Below are positions 27,007 through 35,845 of a DNA stretch of 64,000 bases, piece by piece. Origin of the DNA: Oceanicaulis sp. MMSF_3324 (GTDB lineage Bacteria; Pseudomonadota; Alphaproteobacteria; Caulobacterales; Maricaulaceae); assembly GCF_030733545.1 (NCBI RefSeq), contig NZ_JASHIU010000013.1:1-64000 (forward strand). The letters are read 5' to 3'. Within the stretch, counting starts at the first letter, position 1. Every line of letters starts with the position of its first letter. The translations under genes were made by a program, and so were the position numbers. The notes under the pieces are model-generated. The model was not told where the DNA came from, made no database searches, and saw only the letters and a program-made list of their open reading frames with translations.

Positions 27007-27912
27007 TCAGTTGGAGGGCGGCGGGGTTGTCGCTTGCGGCGCCATTGTGGGCAGGCGCATGAAAGCCAGAGCGGCGTCAAACGCGCCCACTTCCACCCAA
27101 TAGCGATCAATCACCGTGCCCGTCCCGTCATAAAGATCGATGCGCGCGCCTTCGCGCGGGGACAGCGTGGTGAGCGCCTCGGTCAGCGCTTGGGGAAAGA
27201 CAAAGCCCACAGCCGGTTCGCCGCTGGCGGGCGCCAGTTCGCCGGCGCGCTGGCGGCTCAGGGCCTGGGTGGCGAAAATCCGTTCCAGCCGGTCCGAGGG
27301 CGCGCCCCAGGCGCTGACCGGGTCATCGCCGGGCGTGGGCAGAAGCCCGCCCGCAGTGAGGTCCACCGGCTCGGGCGCCTGGTCCACATCCCGCAGATAG
27401 GCGACGGCATAGGCCGGTTGCCGCCCGGTGCGCAGGCTGAGCGCCAGGCCGGTCTCATCGCCGTGCTGGAAAATGCCGAAATTGGCCGCGCCCTGGCGCA
27501 AGCTCTGGACGATGCGCCATTGGGCGAACTCGTCGGAGAACCCGCCGCGCTGGGCGGTCCAGCCCTGGGCCCGACCGTCAAAGCGCGCCTGGTCATAGCC
27601 GCTCAGTCGCAGGGTTTCCTGGCGGTGCAGGGCCACGCCGGGCAGATCAAAGGCGGTGCGGCACGCGGTCTCGAACGTCTCGTCATGGCGGCGTTCGAAG
27701 CCGTCGAGCTGGCCGGGGCTCGCCCCCTGCATCACCGCATCATCGCGCGAGCGCTTGATGGCGGCGTCCAGCAAGTCCCGCTCAACCGCGGTGAAGACCG
27801 AACAGGCCTCGTCCGCCGAGCGGGCCTCCAGACGCAGCTCATAGGCGTCAAAGGAGGCGTCAGCGTCAAAGGCGGCTTGCGCGACAAGAAGGGCGAGGGC
27901 GGACGTCCACAT
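27007..27912 (-). CDS. Unknown protein with short N-terminal hydrophobic leader
   Basis: I do not recognise this 301-residue protein. It begins MWTSALALLVAQ, a short uncharged hydrophobic leader, followed by a soluble domain. The C terminus is Pro/Thr/Ala rich. Two Cys occur (in DEACSVF and ETACRTAF), which may pair if the protein is periplasmic. It starts 10 bases after the BcsB-like gene on the same strand, so the two probably form an operon. Confidence 0.6.
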   Translation of the reverse strand: MWTSALALLVAQAAFDADASFDAYELRLEARSADEACSVFTAVERDLLDAAIKRSRDDAVMQGASPGQLDGFERRHDETFETACRTAFDLPGVALHRQETLRLSGYDQARFDGRAQGWTAQRGGFSDEFAQWRIVQSLRQGAANFGIFQHGDETGLALSLRTGRQPAYAVAYLRDVDQAPEPVDLTAGGLLPTPGDDPVSAWGAPSDRLERIFATQALSRQRAGELAPASGEPAVGFVFPQALTEALTTLSPREGARIDLYDGTGTVIDRYWVEVGAFDAALAFMRLPTMAPQATTPPPSN

Positions 27913-27922
27913 GCCCTCCAGT

Positions 27923-29497
27923 CTAGGCGCGGCGTCTTGACGTCCGGTTTACGTTGATGCTGCCCAGCAAAAGAAGCACAGCCAGGCTGAAGGCGCCCAG
28001 GGCGAACCATTCATCATGGGCGCGCAGCTGTCCGCTGATCCATTCCGCCGAAAAGCGCGGCGCGGAGGACGGGCCGAAATGGGTCACATTGGCGGCATCC
28101 CAGAGCGCGGCGCGGCCATCGAGCTCGCTCCACAGTTCTGACCGCGCCAAGCGCTTGGCCGCGCGGGCGAAGTCGGCGCCGTCAGGCGCGGTGAACAGCG
28201 CCACCTGGCGGCCTTCGGGCAGGGCGAAGAGGGCGGCGACGCCGGTGATGCGCGCATCGCGTTCGCTGGGATCGGCCGCGAAGGCGGTGGAGCCGTAATA
28301 GCGGCGGCGTTGCGGGGTGCGATTGGCGGCGGCGTTGGCGGCGGCGCGCACTTCCACAGGCGCTGCGGCCAGAAGTCGCGGATCCAGCGCTTCCTGCGGG
28401 CCCAGCACCATCAGGTCATAGCGTTCCGGCGCGGCGTCCACATCATCGCCGAACCAGGCGTAGAGCCAGGCCGAGCCCGAGGCGAGCCCGGCGCGGGCGA
28501 TGACGGACAGGGCGGCGTTGCGCTGGTCTTCACCCTCACCGGTGATCACCACCGCGGCGCGTCCGCCCTGGTCCAGACCAAAGGGGGCGCCCATGCTGGC
28601 GAGACCCGCCAGGGCCTGGTTGTCGCCGTTCAGGGCGGGCAGGGCGCGCATCAGGCGCGGCGCGTTCAGGGCGGCGGCCATGTCGAAGCGCACGGTGTGC
28701 TCTTGCATGGAGCGCGCTGCAAACAGGCGAGCCGACGCGATCAGGGCCGCCGGAGAGGCGCCGGACAGGCGCACTTCAGACGGGCCGGTCAGGTCAATGG
28801 CGGGGGCGCCGGAGCCGCGCACATGGGCGGTGACGACCAGCTCGGCCACATCGGCGTCGCTGACCAGGATCGGCGCTTCGCCCATGCGCAGGGCCAGGCC
28901 CTGGGCCACAAGGGCGGCGACCGCCAGCTCGTCCTCGCCGGCTTCACGGGCGTCGATATGCACGCGACGCGGGGCGGCGAAGTCCGCCTTCAGCGCGGCT
29001 TCCACTTCGGACAGCGCCGAATAGCCCCGCGGGGGAGCGGCGGAAATGCGCAGGCGGCTGGCCTGGGCGCTGATGGTCCAGCCATCGGCGCTCGGATTGA
29101 CAATGCGCAGGATGAGCGTGTTCTCACCGGCGCGCAGATCGTCGGAATACAGCGAGAAACGCGCTTCGAACGGTTCGGCGCGCGGTTGCAGCACCACGGC
29201 GCGGGAGCGGTTCACGAAGGCCTCGATGCGGCCATCGGACTGGGCGCTGTCGGGCACGGCGTTCATCAGAAGCTCGATGCCCTGCGGATCGGCGCTGGGC
29301 GCGATCGTGAACGGGATGCGGATTTCGCGATGATCGGCGTCCAGCCGCAGATCGTTCGTCGCGTCGGTCAGCTCGTTGAGCAGGACTTCTTCAGAGCGCG
29401 CGGCCCTGTGGTCGTCCGCCAGAGCCTGTGTCGTAAACACGACAAGTGACATCAGGCCCATAAGAATAAGGCCGAATGAACGATTTTGTGTCAGCAT
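27923..29497 (-). CDS. BcsB-like periplasmic membrane-anchored protein
   Basis: The 524-residue protein has a signal sequence (about 1-27, ending TTQALA), a mostly beta-rich periplasmic body and one C-terminal membrane helix (about 500-517) with a basic tail (RTSRRRA). Features in common with BcsB include the early strand pair ending DLRAGENTLILRI, a YDLMVLGP stretch and a late VALFTAPDGADFARAAKRL segment, where BcsB reads lTG.d...l..A. BcsB normally partners the cellulose synthase BcsA, but no glycosyltransferase is present. A role in export of another polysaccharide such as holdfast or capsule is possible. A CtrA-like site lies 17 bases upstream of the start. Confidence 0.5.
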   Translation of the reverse strand: MLTQNRSFGLILMGLMSLVVFTTQALADDHRAARSEEVLLNELTDATNDLRLDADHREIRIPFTIAPSADPQGIELLMNAVPDSAQSDGRIEAFVNRSRAVVLQPRAEPFEARFSLYSDDLRAGENTLILRIVNPSADGWTISAQASRLRISAAPPRGYSALSEVEAALKADFAAPRRVHIDAREAGEDELAVAALVAQGLALRMGEAPILVSDADVAELVVTAHVRGSGAPAIDLTGPSEVRLSGASPAALIASARLFAARSMQEHTVRFDMAAALNAPRLMRALPALNGDNQALAGLASMGAPFGLDQGGRAAVVITGEGEDQRNAALSVIARAGLASGSAWLYAWFGDDVDAAPERYDLMVLGPQEALDPRLLAAAPVEVRAAANAAANRTPQRRRYYGSTAFAADPSERDARITGVAALFALPEGRQVALFTAPDGADFARAAKRLARSELWSELDGRAALWDAANVTHFGPSSAPRFSAEWISGQLRAHDEWFALGAFSLAVLLLLGSINVNRTSRRRA

Positions 29498-29513
29498 GGC
29501 ACGCTCCCCTCGA

Positions 29514-29528
29514 TTAACAAACTATTAA
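29514..29528. promoter_or_regulatory. CtrA-like binding site TTAA-N7-TTAA
   Basis: TTAA (29514-29517), seven bases, then TTAA (29525-29528) matches exactly the core of the CtrA recognition sequence known from Caulobacter and other alphaproteobacteria. It lies in the 55-base gap between the divergent BcsB-like and DUF1491 genes, close enough to either start to overlap a core promoter. Confidence 0.55.
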
Positions 29529-29552
29529 GCAATTGCTTTGCCATCAAGTGAA

Positions 29553-29897
29553 ATGACGATGACCGATCTCAGAGCGCGATTTTGGGTGGATGCCTTGCGG
29601 TGGCGGGCCGAAAGCGCCGGCGCCAGCGTGTATGTGGCGCACAAGGGGGACCCGGACGCCGGGGTTATTCTGTTGAAAACACTGCTGCCCGAGCGGATGG
29701 CGCAGCTGTATGCGCCCATGCGCAACATGGAGGGGGAGCGGGTCTGGATGACCCCGCTGGGGGCCGATCCTGTGCCGGATCCGGACGCGGACGCCTATGC
29801 CCGGCGGCGGATCGAGGATGATCCGGATCTGTGGCTGGTGGAGGTGGACGACCGTCATGGTCGACACTTCCTTAATGAGCCGATTGATAATTCTTAA
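29553..29897 (+). CDS. DUF1491 family protein
   Basis: The 114-residue protein fits DUF1491, a small alphaproteobacterial family: LRARFWVDALRWRAESAG at the start, VYVAHKGDPDAGVILLK in the middle and DPDLWLVEVDDR near the end. No biochemical function is established. ATG at 29553 or 29559 is the likely start; ribosome-site sequence is weak (GTGAA). It faces the CtrA-like site 25 bases upstream. Confidence 0.8.
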   Translation: MTMTDLRARFWVDALRWRAESAGASVYVAHKGDPDAGVILLKTLLPERMAQLYAPMRNMEGERVWMTPLGADPVPDPDADAYARRRIEDDPDLWLVEVDDRHGRHFLNEPIDNS

Positions 29898-29953
29898 GAT
29901 CGTTGCGCTAGGGTCTGCCACGGGTTGGGGAAGACCGACGGGTTACAATCGAC

Positions 29954-30367
29954 ATGCTGTTTTTGTTCAACGATGCTCTTTACGATCTGGGCGACGCCGG
30001 AGAGACGGCGCACCAGCGGGCCGAAGCGTTGGGGGTCAATCCCCTGGCTTTGCGCAATCTTCGTATCGGTCAGGTGATCAAGATGGTGCGCGACTGGGTC
30101 TGGGAGCGTCCTGCGCTCGCCAAGTCCGATCCTGAAAGCGGGATCTTCCTGGCGTCTCTGGTGGCTCTCAAGACCAATGAAGCCAATGCGCTGATGGCGG
30201 TGGCGCCGCAGACAGCGAAAAGCTCCGCCGATGTGCAGGTGCGTCTGGCGTCCGTGTCGCTGGTCACCATGAAACAGCTCATGGATTTGCAGGATGATGG
30301 CCGCCTGACCGGGCATACGGCCAACATGGCGGTCTGGTCCCAAGCTCCCGCCCGCATGCAGGCCTGA
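29954..30367 (+). CDS. Unknown small soluble protein
   Basis: The 137-residue protein is not a family I recognise. It is helical and without membrane segments. It opens MLFLFNDALYDLGDAGETA, followed by LRNLRIGQVIKMVRDWVWE. Its own start lies 56 bases after the DUF1491 gene and its stop 70 bases before prfC; it could be cotranscribed with either. High coding-type third-position GC supports it as a real gene. Confidence 0.6.
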   Translation: MLFLFNDALYDLGDAGETAHQRAEALGVNPLALRNLRIGQVIKMVRDWVWERPALAKSDPESGIFLASLVALKTNEANALMAVAPQTAKSSADVQVRLASVSLVTMKQLMDLQDDGRLTGHTANMAVWSQAPARMQA

Positions 30368-30437
30368 CGCCTGAGCGCTTGCGTGAGCGGGACGGCTCGG
30401 CTACCTCGCGGGTCTGAACACTTTGCAGGATATGCCG

Positions 30438-32030
30438 ATGACCACCGCCGCTGACGGCGCGCAATGGGCGCGCCGGCGCACTTACGCCATCATCTCTCAC
30501 CCTGACGCGGGTAAGACGACGCTGACCGAGACGCTGCTTTTGGAAGCCGGCGCCATTCGTCTGGCCGGACAGGTGCGGGCGCGGGGCGAAAATCGCCGCA
30601 CCCAGTCTGACTGGATGAAGATCGAGCGCGAGCGCGGGATTTCGGTCTCCGCCTCGGTGATGACGTATGAGCATCGCGACCTCATCTTCAACCTGCTCGA
30701 CACGCCGGGCCACGAAGACTTCTCCGAAGACACCTATCGCACCCTGACGGCGGCGGACTGCGCCATCATGGTGCTGGACGCAGCCAAGGGCGTGGAGCCG
30801 CGGACCCTGAAGCTGGTGGAGGTGTGCCGCCTGCGCGACATTCCCATCATCACCTTCATCAACAAGTTCGACCGCGAGGCGATGGATCCGTCCGAGCTGC
30901 TCGATGACATCCAGGACAAGCTGGCGCTCGACGTCACGCCCATGCAATGGCCCTGCGGGTCCGGCAACCGGTTCAAGGGCGTTGCGGACCTCGCGACCAA
31001 TGAGTTCGTTCTCTACAAGCGTCCCGATGACAGCGAGGTCAGCCGCTCTGAACGCCTGCCGCTGGACGGCGACAAGGTCGCCGAGATGCTGAGCGCGGAG
31101 GAGCTGGCCGAAGTCACCGAAGGCGCGGAGATGGCGCGCGAGCTGTTGCCCGAGTTTGACCGCCAGAGCTTTGAAGAGGGCCATCTCAGCCCGGTCTACT
31201 TCGGCTCGGCGCTGCGCCGCTTCGGCGTGCATGAGCTTCTGGATGCGCTGGCGGACCATGCGCCGGGCCCGCAGCCCCAGGCCGCCGCCAAGGGGCCGCG
31301 CGAGGTGCTGGAGCCGGGCGACAAGGAAGTGGCGGGCTTCGTGTTCAAGGTCCAGGCGAACATGGACCCCAACCACCGTGACCGGGTGGCGTTCGTGCGC
31401 CTGAGCTCGGGCCAGTTCAAGCGCGGCATGAAGCTCAAGACCGAAGCGGGCAAGACGCTGTCGGTGCACAATCCGATCCTGTTCTTTGCGTCCGATCGCG
31501 AGATCGCCGACGAAGCCTTCGCCGGCGATGTGATGGGCGTGCCCAACCATGGCGTTCTGCGTGTGGGCGACACCCTGTCGGAAAGCGGCAAATGGCGCGT
31601 GGCGGGCATTCCGAACTTCGCCCCTGAAATGCTGCGCCGGGCGCGTCTGAAAGACCCGCTCAAGGCCAAGCACCTGAAAAAGGCGCTGGAATCCCTCGCT
31701 GAAGAGGGCGTCACCCAGCTCTTCCGCCTGCAGCTGGGCGGCGAGTTCATCATCGGCGCGGTGGGCGCGCTGCAGATCGATGTGATGGCCCAGCGGGTCG
31801 CGGATGAATACGGCATCGATGTGGTGTTTGAAGCGAGCCCCTATGATACGGCGCGCTGGATCACCGGCTCGGAGGCGGACATCGCCGCCTTTGTGGACCG
31901 GCACAAATCCGCCATCGCCGAGGACATCGACGGTGATCCGGTGTTCATGGCGAAATCGGCCTGGGAGGTGAATTACTCCCAGGAGAAATTCCCCAACATC
32001 ACCTTCAACGCCACCAAGGAGCGCAGCTGA
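30438..32030 (+). CDS. prfC: Peptide chain release factor 3
   Basis: The 530-residue translational GTPase has G1 SHPDAGKTT (20-28), a switch/G3 region LDTPGHEDFSEDTYR and G4 NKFDRE, followed by RF3 domains 2 and 3. RF3 recycles RF1/RF2 from the ribosome after peptide release. ATG at 30438 is chosen because AGGA lies 7 bases upstream; the ATG at 30432 would leave one base of spacing. The length fits the family (~530). The stop overlaps the next start as TGATG. Confidence 0.96.
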   Translation: MTTAADGAQWARRRTYAIISHPDAGKTTLTETLLLEAGAIRLAGQVRARGENRRTQSDWMKIERERGISVSASVMTYEHRDLIFNLLDTPGHEDFSEDTYRTLTAADCAIMVLDAAKGVEPRTLKLVEVCRLRDIPIITFINKFDREAMDPSELLDDIQDKLALDVTPMQWPCGSGNRFKGVADLATNEFVLYKRPDDSEVSRSERLPLDGDKVAEMLSAEELAEVTEGAEMARELLPEFDRQSFEEGHLSPVYFGSALRRFGVHELLDALADHAPGPQPQAAAKGPREVLEPGDKEVAGFVFKVQANMDPNHRDRVAFVRLSSGQFKRGMKLKTEAGKTLSVHNPILFFASDREIADEAFAGDVMGVPNHGVLRVGDTLSESGKWRVAGIPNFAPEMLRRARLKDPLKAKHLKKALESLAEEGVTQLFRLQLGGEFIIGAVGALQIDVMAQRVADEYGIDVVFEASPYDTARWITGSEADIAAFVDRHKSAIAEDIDGDPVFMAKSAWEVNYSQEKFPNITFNATKERS

Positions 32031-33277
32031 TGAGTACGCCCTCCGTCACCGAGCAATTGCCCGAGCCGGTCCAGACCTCGATCGCGGATCTGCTGGCGAT
32101 CGTTCAGACGGTCTGGGATACCAGTTTTCTGGGGCTGTCGGTCGGCGCCGGTCTGGCGGCGCTGGGCATCATCCTGATCGCCTTCGTCTTCCGCGGCCTG
32201 TTCTCGGCGGTGATCGTGCACCGGGTGCGCAAGGCCGCCGAAAGCACCCAATCCGAGCTCGATGACAAGCTGCTGGATGCGCTGTACGGGCCGATCAAAA
32301 TGATCCCGGTGATCATCGGGGTCTATATCTCGGTGAATATCCTGGGCCTGCGCGGCGAGAATGCGGCGATCAGCGGGGACTCCATCGTCCAGACGCTGGT
32401 CATCATCGCCCTGTTCTGGGGCTTGCGGAATGCGGTCGATCCGGTCGCGCACCTGTTCAAGCCGCTGCGCCGCGCGCTGAACCCGGTGATGATCGACTGG
32501 CTGGCCAAGGCCCTGAAAATTCTCTTCATCATCATTGGCGCAGCCGCCGTGCTCAGCGCCTGGGGCATTCCCGTGGCGCCGGTCATCGGTGGTCTGGGGC
32601 TGCTGGGCGTGGCGGTCGGCCTGGGCGCGCAGGACCTGTTCAAGAACCTGATCGCGGGCATTCTGATCCTCACCGAAAAGCGTTTCGTACCGGGCGAGTG
32701 GATCAAGGTGGACGGCATTGTCGAAGGCGATGTGGAGCAGATCAATTTCCGCTCCACCCTGGTGCGCCGGTTCGACAAGAGCCCGGTCTATGTGCCCAAC
32801 TCCTTCCTGTCCGATCAGGCGGTGACGAACTTCCAGCGCATGACCCATCGCCGGATCAAATGGGCCATCGGGGTGGAGTACAAGACCACCACCGAACAGC
32901 TGGGCTATATCCGGGACAAGACGCTCGACTGGGTGATGAACCATCCCGAATTCGCCAAACCGCCCGAAGTGCCGACCTTTATGCGGGTGGACAGCTTCGG
33001 GCCGTCCTCCATCGACTTCATCCTGTATTGCTTCACCAACACCACCAATTGGGGTGAATGGCTGCGCATCAAGGAAGAGCTGGCGCTGGCGCTCAAGGAG
33101 ATCGTCGAAGAGTCCGGCACGGCCTTCGCCTTCCCCTCCACCTCCATCTACATGGATGATGGCGCGGAGGTCTTCGTGCCGCCGAAGGTGAAAGCCCATT
33201 CAGGCGCAGACGCGACGCAAACGCCAAGCCGCCAGATTGCGAAGGGTGAAAGCGAGGATGGCGGCGGCGACAACTAG
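32030..33277 (+). CDS. MscS family mechanosensitive ion channel
   Basis: The 415-residue protein has membrane segments near 35-60, 82-100 and 120-140, an MscS pore helix region (APVIGGLGLLGVAVGLGAQD, near 184-203, then LFKNLIAGILIL) and a cytoplasmic beta/alpha domain (VDGIVEGDVEQINFRST). The glycine-alanine pattern of the pore helix is typical. It should act as an osmotic safety valve. A C-terminal tail after residue 385 is charged and probably disordered. It is translationally coupled to prfC (TGATG) and converges with the DUF2336 gene, sharing the bases CTAG. Confidence 0.9.
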   Translation: MSTPSVTEQLPEPVQTSIADLLAIVQTVWDTSFLGLSVGAGLAALGIILIAFVFRGLFSAVIVHRVRKAAESTQSELDDKLLDALYGPIKMIPVIIGVYISVNILGLRGENAAISGDSIVQTLVIIALFWGLRNAVDPVAHLFKPLRRALNPVMIDWLAKALKILFIIIGAAAVLSAWGIPVAPVIGGLGLLGVAVGLGAQDLFKNLIAGILILTEKRFVPGEWIKVDGIVEGDVEQINFRSTLVRRFDKSPVYVPNSFLSDQAVTNFQRMTHRRIKWAIGVEYKTTTEQLGYIRDKTLDWVMNHPEFAKPPEVPTFMRVDSFGPSSIDFILYCFTNTTNWGEWLRIKEELALALKEIVEESGTAFAFPSTSIYMDDGAEVFVPPKVKAHSGADATQTPSRQIAKGESEDGGGDN

Positions 33278-34362
33278 GCCGCTGCGGCGGCCTGCTTGCG
33301 CAGCTTCCAGAACCGCAGGGCGCGTTCGGCCTGTTCCGGTTCCAGCTTTTCATAGATGGCGCCGATTTCGCGCGCATCATTGAAGGCGTTCTCGGCCGCC
33401 TGGGACCGCAGCACGGCCAGGGTGACGAAGAGCGCCTTTTCAATGCCCGCCGCCTTGCAGATCAGCGCCAGTCCGTCCGGGCTCTTGTGCTCGAAGGCGC
33501 GCTTGGCCGTGAAGTAATCCACGCCCGTGATCTCGGCGAAGCCCAGAGCGCAATGGACGGGCTTTTTCTCGCGCAGCAGGCTGACCAGCAAAGAGCCGTC
33601 GAGCTCCTTGCGCACGCGCTTGGAGGCGATGAAACGCTTGGCTTCGGTCAGGGCCTTGTCCTCGGCCATGCGCTTTTCCAGACGCGCCTGGGAGGCGGCG
33701 AGGGCGGCTTCGAGCACCCCCGGTTCGAGCTTGTCGAACCGTTCGGTGATCTTGTCGCGCAAGGTGCGGCTGACCACGACCATCAGGTCATTGAGCAGGT
33801 CGGCGGGCGCGTCCGCGCGCTCCACCATGGGCGCTTGCAGGACTTCGCTGTCTTCGGCGCGACGGGCCACCTCCTCAAAGGTGGAGCGCGACAGCTTTGC
33901 GCCATCATTGCGGATCAGGGTCGCGACCGTGTCGTCATCGCCTTTTTCCACGATGGCGTGCGACAGGCGTTCGGAAACGGTCTCGCGGTTGGCGATGGCC
34001 TGGATGTGCGCCTGGCCGGTCTCGTGCACGATGGTGACCAGATCCTCCTCGCTCAGAACCGACGAGCGCGACAGGATCGGCGCGGCCACATCGATGGCGT
34101 CCTTGGCGAGTTGCTGGATCAGGCCCTTGGGCGCGAACGGCGTGTCGGCGAACCGGTCAGCCAGCTCGGCGCGCGCATCCTGGGCGGTTTCGGTGGCCAG
34201 GGTCTGCAGAATGTCGTCGAACTGGCCCTGGGCGACGGAATCGGCCGCGGGCGGGGCGTCAAAGAACAGATCCGTTACCTCGCGCAGCAAATCGCGCCGG
34301 CGATCTGACGATTTCTCTTTCGCTAGTTCGGTCAGCTTGTGCAGCTTGGACGTAACCGACAT
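33274..34362 (-). CDS. DUF2336 domain protein (paralog 2)
   Basis: The 362-residue helical protein has the DUF2336 layout: ADRFADTPFAPKGLIQQLAK, then DVAAPILSRSSVLSEEDLV, and a C-terminal part ending in ERALRFWKLRKQAAAAA. The helical C terminus parallels TVLRYWNWVIARAARAG in paralog 1 (11587). Function unknown. A CtrA-like half site lies upstream. The 3' end overlaps the MscS gene by 4 bases in convergent orientation. Confidence 0.82.
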   Translation of the reverse strand: MSVTSKLHKLTELAKEKSSDRRRDLLREVTDLFFDAPPAADSVAQGQFDDILQTLATETAQDARAELADRFADTPFAPKGLIQQLAKDAIDVAAPILSRSSVLSEEDLVTIVHETGQAHIQAIANRETVSERLSHAIVEKGDDDTVATLIRNDGAKLSRSTFEEVARRAEDSEVLQAPMVERADAPADLLNDLMVVVSRTLRDKITERFDKLEPGVLEAALAASQARLEKRMAEDKALTEAKRFIASKRVRKELDGSLLVSLLREKKPVHCALGFAEITGVDYFTAKRAFEHKSPDGLALICKAAGIEKALFVTLAVLRSQAAENAFNDAREIGAIYEKLEPEQAERALRFWKLRKQAAAAA

Positions 34363-34423
34363 CCGGGCCTCCGCGGTGAGAGGAACATCATGCTTGCACT
34401 CGGGTAAAGAAAGCGTGCCGCAC

Positions 34424-34444
34424 CATGGTTAACGTGCGGTTCAA
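34424..34444 (-). promoter_or_regulatory. CtrA-like site upstream of DUF2336 paralog 2
   Basis: On the minus strand the sequence reads TGAA-CCGCACG-TTAACCAT: one half site is the extended TTAACCAT, the other has one mismatch to TTAA at the correct 7-base spacing. It lies about 62 to 82 bases before the start at 34362. Weaker than the exact site at 29514. Confidence 0.35.
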
Positions 34445-34455
34445 TCGTCGCTTTT

Positions 34456-34872
34456 TTACCCGCCACCGGCGAGTTCGTCCGCGCCGGGCTGTGTCGGGCC
34501 TGTAGTGGCGGGGTCATTGCTCAGGGCGGCGCGTTCACGCGCGCTGGGCGCACGTTCGGCGCCGGCTTCGATCCGGGCCGCCAGCGCCGGCGCCAATCCG
34601 GTGATCGCGCCAGGGGCGAACTGGCTGGGGCCGGCGATGGGATGCAGGTCACAGCGCGCCGCACGGGCGGTCTGGGCGGGCCTGAAGGTCCAGGCCTGGC
34701 ATTGATCATTCAGACCGCAGGCGCTGATGCAGGCCTCTCGGCTTTGCGCTGCTACGCCATCAAGGCGTGCGATCACCCCGCGCCGCGCATGATTCTCGAT
34801 CATGGCGCTGGGCGGCAGAGCGGCGGGGGCGGGTGCTGCGGTTTGCAGCATCAGGGCGAAGACAGCAATCAT
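34456..34872 (-). CDS. Small PAN/Apple-domain protein
   Basis: The 138-residue protein has a short hydrophobic leader (MIAVFALMLQ), an Ala/Pro linker and a PAN-like core. The core holds three close Cys in ACISACGLNDQCQAWTF and a fourth in ARCDLHP, the disulfide pattern of PAN_1/PAN_4 domains. PAN domains mediate protein or carbohydrate binding outside the cytoplasm. The C-terminal tail is low complexity (PTQPGADELAGGG). No in-frame ATG or GTG start was found upstream. Confidence 0.68.
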   Translation of the reverse strand: MIAVFALMLQTAAPAPAALPPSAMIENHARRGVIARLDGVAAQSREACISACGLNDQCQAWTFRPAQTARAARCDLHPIAGPSQFAPGAITGLAPALAARIEAGAERAPSARERAALSNDPATTGPTQPGADELAGGG

Positions 34873-34966
34873 GTCTGCAACTATGACAGCCCGACTTTGA
34901 CAAACCGTTGCGCTGGTCAGGGCGGACGGCTAACCAAGCGCGGACCATTTCACAAAAGAGCCTGTC

Positions 34967-35845
34967 ATGAGCGAGCCGTCGCCCAAAGAACCCCAGAACG
35001 TCCTCAAGCGCTTCTTGTCGAGCGCTGCGTTCCGCAACACCATTACGGCGCTGATCCTGATCAACGCCGCGATCCTGGGCCTGCTCACCTACACTCTGCC
35101 CGAATGGCTCGTGACCATTCTGCGCTATGCGGACAAGGCGATCATTGCGGCGTTTGTCGTGGAGATCGTGCTCAAGCTGGCGGTGCACCGGCTGAGCTTC
35201 TTCAAATCCGCCTGGAACTGGTTCGATTTCCTGGTGGTGGGGATTTCACTGGTGCCGGCGGCGGGCGCCTTTTCGGTGCTGCGGGCGCTGCGGGTGCTGC
35301 GCCTGTTCCGCCTGTTCTCCGTCATTCCCGAAATGCGTTCGGTCGTCGAGGCGCTGGCCAAGGCGATCCCGGGCATGGGCGCCATCATGCTGGTGCTGGG
35401 TGTGATTTTCTATGTCGCCTCGGTCATGGGCGCGATGCTGTTCTCGGGCACCCATCCCGAATTCTTCGCCAATCTGGGCGGCTCGGCCTACACCCTGTTC
35501 CAGGTGATGACGCTGGAAAGCTGGTCCATGGGCGTGGCGCGCCCGGTGATCGCCGAGCATCCCTATGCCTGGATCTTCTTTGTCGGCTTCGTGATCATCA
35601 CGAGCTTCGCGGTGCTGAACCTCTTCATCGCGGTCATCGTGGACTCCATGCAGTCCAAGCATTTTGACGCCGAGACCGAGCGTCAGGCCGAGGCCCATGA
35701 CGAGCGTGAAATCCTGATCCATGAAGTGCGCGCTTTGCGCTCGGAACTGGCGGATATCCGCACCTTGCTGGCCGAGAAGGGCGGCGACGATCAGTCGTCG
35801 ATGCCGTCCTTGAGCGATTCAAAACGGGCGGACAATTCCGAATAA
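34967..35845 (+). CDS. Bacterial voltage-gated sodium channel (NaChBac/NavBac type)
   Basis: The 292-residue protein has one six-helix domain. S4 (about 103-118) carries Arg every third residue (LRALRVLRLFRLF). The pore loop holds the selectivity filter TLESWS (182-187), the Na+-selective sequence of NaChBac/NavMs. S6 (about 202-228) is followed by a C-terminal coiled coil (AHDEREILIHEVRALRSEL), as in tetrameric NavBac channels. It converges with the penicillin-binding protein gene, overlapping by 55 bases at the 3' ends, so its last 18 codons are shared antisense. Confidence 0.92.
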   Translation: MSEPSPKEPQNVLKRFLSSAAFRNTITALILINAAILGLLTYTLPEWLVTILRYADKAIIAAFVVEIVLKLAVHRLSFFKSAWNWFDFLVVGISLVPAAGAFSVLRALRVLRLFRLFSVIPEMRSVVEALAKAIPGMGAIMLVLGVIFYVASVMGAMLFSGTHPEFFANLGGSAYTLFQVMTLESWSMGVARPVIAEHPYAWIFFVGFVIITSFAVLNLFIAVIVDSMQSKHFDAETERQAEAHDEREILIHEVRALRSELADIRTLLAEKGGDDQSSMPSLSDSKRADNSE

